A DNA stretch of 52,961 nt. It comes from Actinomycetota bacterium (lineage in GTDB: Bacteria; Actinomycetota; Acidimicrobiia; Acidimicrobiales; Ilumatobacteraceae). The position numbers were made by a program, and so were the translations under genes. Location of the stretch: the NCBI GenBank assembly GCA_017856115.1, contig JAFMFM010000008.1, positions 1 to 52,961 on the forward strand, given 5' to 3'. Positions within the stretch are counted from its first letter, which is position 1, and each line of letters opens with the position of its first letter. The notes beneath the pieces were generated by a model that was not told where the DNA came from, ran no database searches, and was given only the letters and a program-made list of their open reading frames with translations. Below, piece by piece: positions 52,430 to 52,961 of this stretch.

Positions 52430-52954
52430 TCAGGCGCCCTTGGGGCGAAACGCGCTGAGCCCACCGCCAACCTCCAACCGCGCACCACCGATGAGGTCGA
52501 CGCAGTAGGGAATTGCGGGTAACACCGCGGTAAGGCAGTCGGCGATCGACGATGGCTTGCCCGGCAAATTCACGATGAGTGATGAGCCACGTATGCCGGC
52601 TGTCTGACGAGACAGTATCGCGGTCGGCACCACCTTCAGTGATACCGCACGCATGAGTTCGCCGAATCCGGGCATCATCTTGTCGCAGACTCGTTCGGTG
52701 GCCTCGGGCGTCACGTCGCGCGGTGCCGGGCCCGTTCCGCCGGTGGTCACGATGAGACTGCAACGTTCGAGATCGGCGAGATCGCGCAGCGTTCGCGCGA
52801 TGGTGTCGATGTCGTCGTTGATCACCCTCGTCACGGCCTCCCACTTGCTCGTGAGATGGGCGGTGAGAAACTCGCGAATCGCCGGACCGCCTTTATCTTC
52901 GTATACGCCCGCTGACGCGCGATCGCTCACCGTGACGACGCCGATTCGTGCCAA
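52430..52954 (-). CDS. mogA: Molybdopterin adenylyltransferase (MogA/MoaB family)
   Basis: 174 residues. It activates molybdopterin with AMP for molybdenum cofactor synthesis. RIGVVTVSDRASAGVYEDKGGP at the N-terminus, VTTGGTGPAPRDVTPEAT (the GGTG phosphate loop) and GIRGSSLIVNLPGKPSSIADCL are the family signatures. The start used is a TTG at 52954, seven bases from the window edge; it matches the usual family N-terminus, but an upstream start outside the window cannot be excluded. Convergent with hisI, 42 bp apart. Confidence 0.9.
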   Translation of the reverse strand: MARIGVVTVSDRASAGVYEDKGGPAIREFLTAHLTSKWEAVTRVINDDIDTIARTLRDLADLERCSLIVTTGGTGPAPRDVTPEATERVCDKMMPGFGELMRAVSLKVVPTAILSRQTAGIRGSSLIVNLPGKPSSIADCLTAVLPAIPYCVDLIGGARLEVGGGLSAFRPKGA

Positions 52955-52961
52955 CGGGGTG

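Overview
The window is about 53 kb of gene-dense chromosome from an actinobacterium, most probably of the class Acidimicrobiia (Ilumatobacter/Microthrix-like aquatic lineages). The phylum rests on a mycothiol synthase (MshD), a DUF3499 protein, an F420-type luciferase-like oxidoreductase, the GC-rich codon use and many GTG starts. The class is an inference from overall gene content. No insertion sequence, prophage, CRISPR array or rRNA is visible, and no gap between genes exceeds 300 bases. The longest gaps are about 160 bp (45701-45861) and 130 bp (16112-16239, 30886-31018).

Layout. (1) 1-2131, minus strand: the start of a Flp/Tad pilus operon (Flp pilin, TadE-like, TadG-like, CpaB-like), each pair of genes coupled by a 1- or 4-nt overlap and running off the left edge. 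A divergent secreted protein with a phage-structural-protein-like C-terminal domain follows. (2) 2913-9711: glutamate synthase gltB-gltD and a LysM lipoprotein. (3) 9765-13864: ddl and murF (divergent), an MFS exporter and a 59-residue zinc-ribbon protein. (4) 13904-17664: an LLM oxidoreductase, alanine dehydrogenase and an aldehyde dehydrogenase. (5) 17722-22979: a polyamine ABC transporter (potA-potD-potB-potC) and a 2-hydroxyacid dehydrogenase. The aldehyde dehydrogenase beside it suggests putrescine catabolism. (6) 23045-25655: a membrane J-domain protein and a pair of Gfo/Idh/MocA dehydrogenases. (7) 25710-31995: tRNA-Val, DUF3499, an SRPBCC protein, the minus-strand mshD-pepF-rlmN group, nth and a small helical protein. 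(8) 32079-38785: hisC-hisB-hisH-hisA-hisF, a GroES-like protein, trpE and ygfZ. (9) 38811-45498: ppdK-terC, dnaG-rpoD, tRNA-Asn and tRNA-Met. (10) 45539-52954: a CDGSH-like mini-protein, a BMP-type nucleoside ABC transporter, an SDR, hisI and mogA.

Expression signals follow a pattern. At least a dozen genes have a TANNNT hexamer (five times exactly TAGCCT) ending 6-9 nt before the start codon and no Shine-Dalgarno sequence, as expected for leaderless mRNAs. Flp, both solute-binding lipoprotein genes, potA and the CDGSH-like gene have ordinary leaders with ribosome-binding sites instead.

Most of the window is core metabolism. The least ordinary items are a 39-nt near-perfect hairpin lying in frame in the first codons of tadE, a histidine-rich loop inside MshD, the phage-like secreted protein beside the pilus operon, a tRNA-Val with A at position 54, two sets of short direct repeats upstream of promoters, and two mini-proteins with metal-ligand motifs. 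All calls are from reading the sequence; no database search was run.
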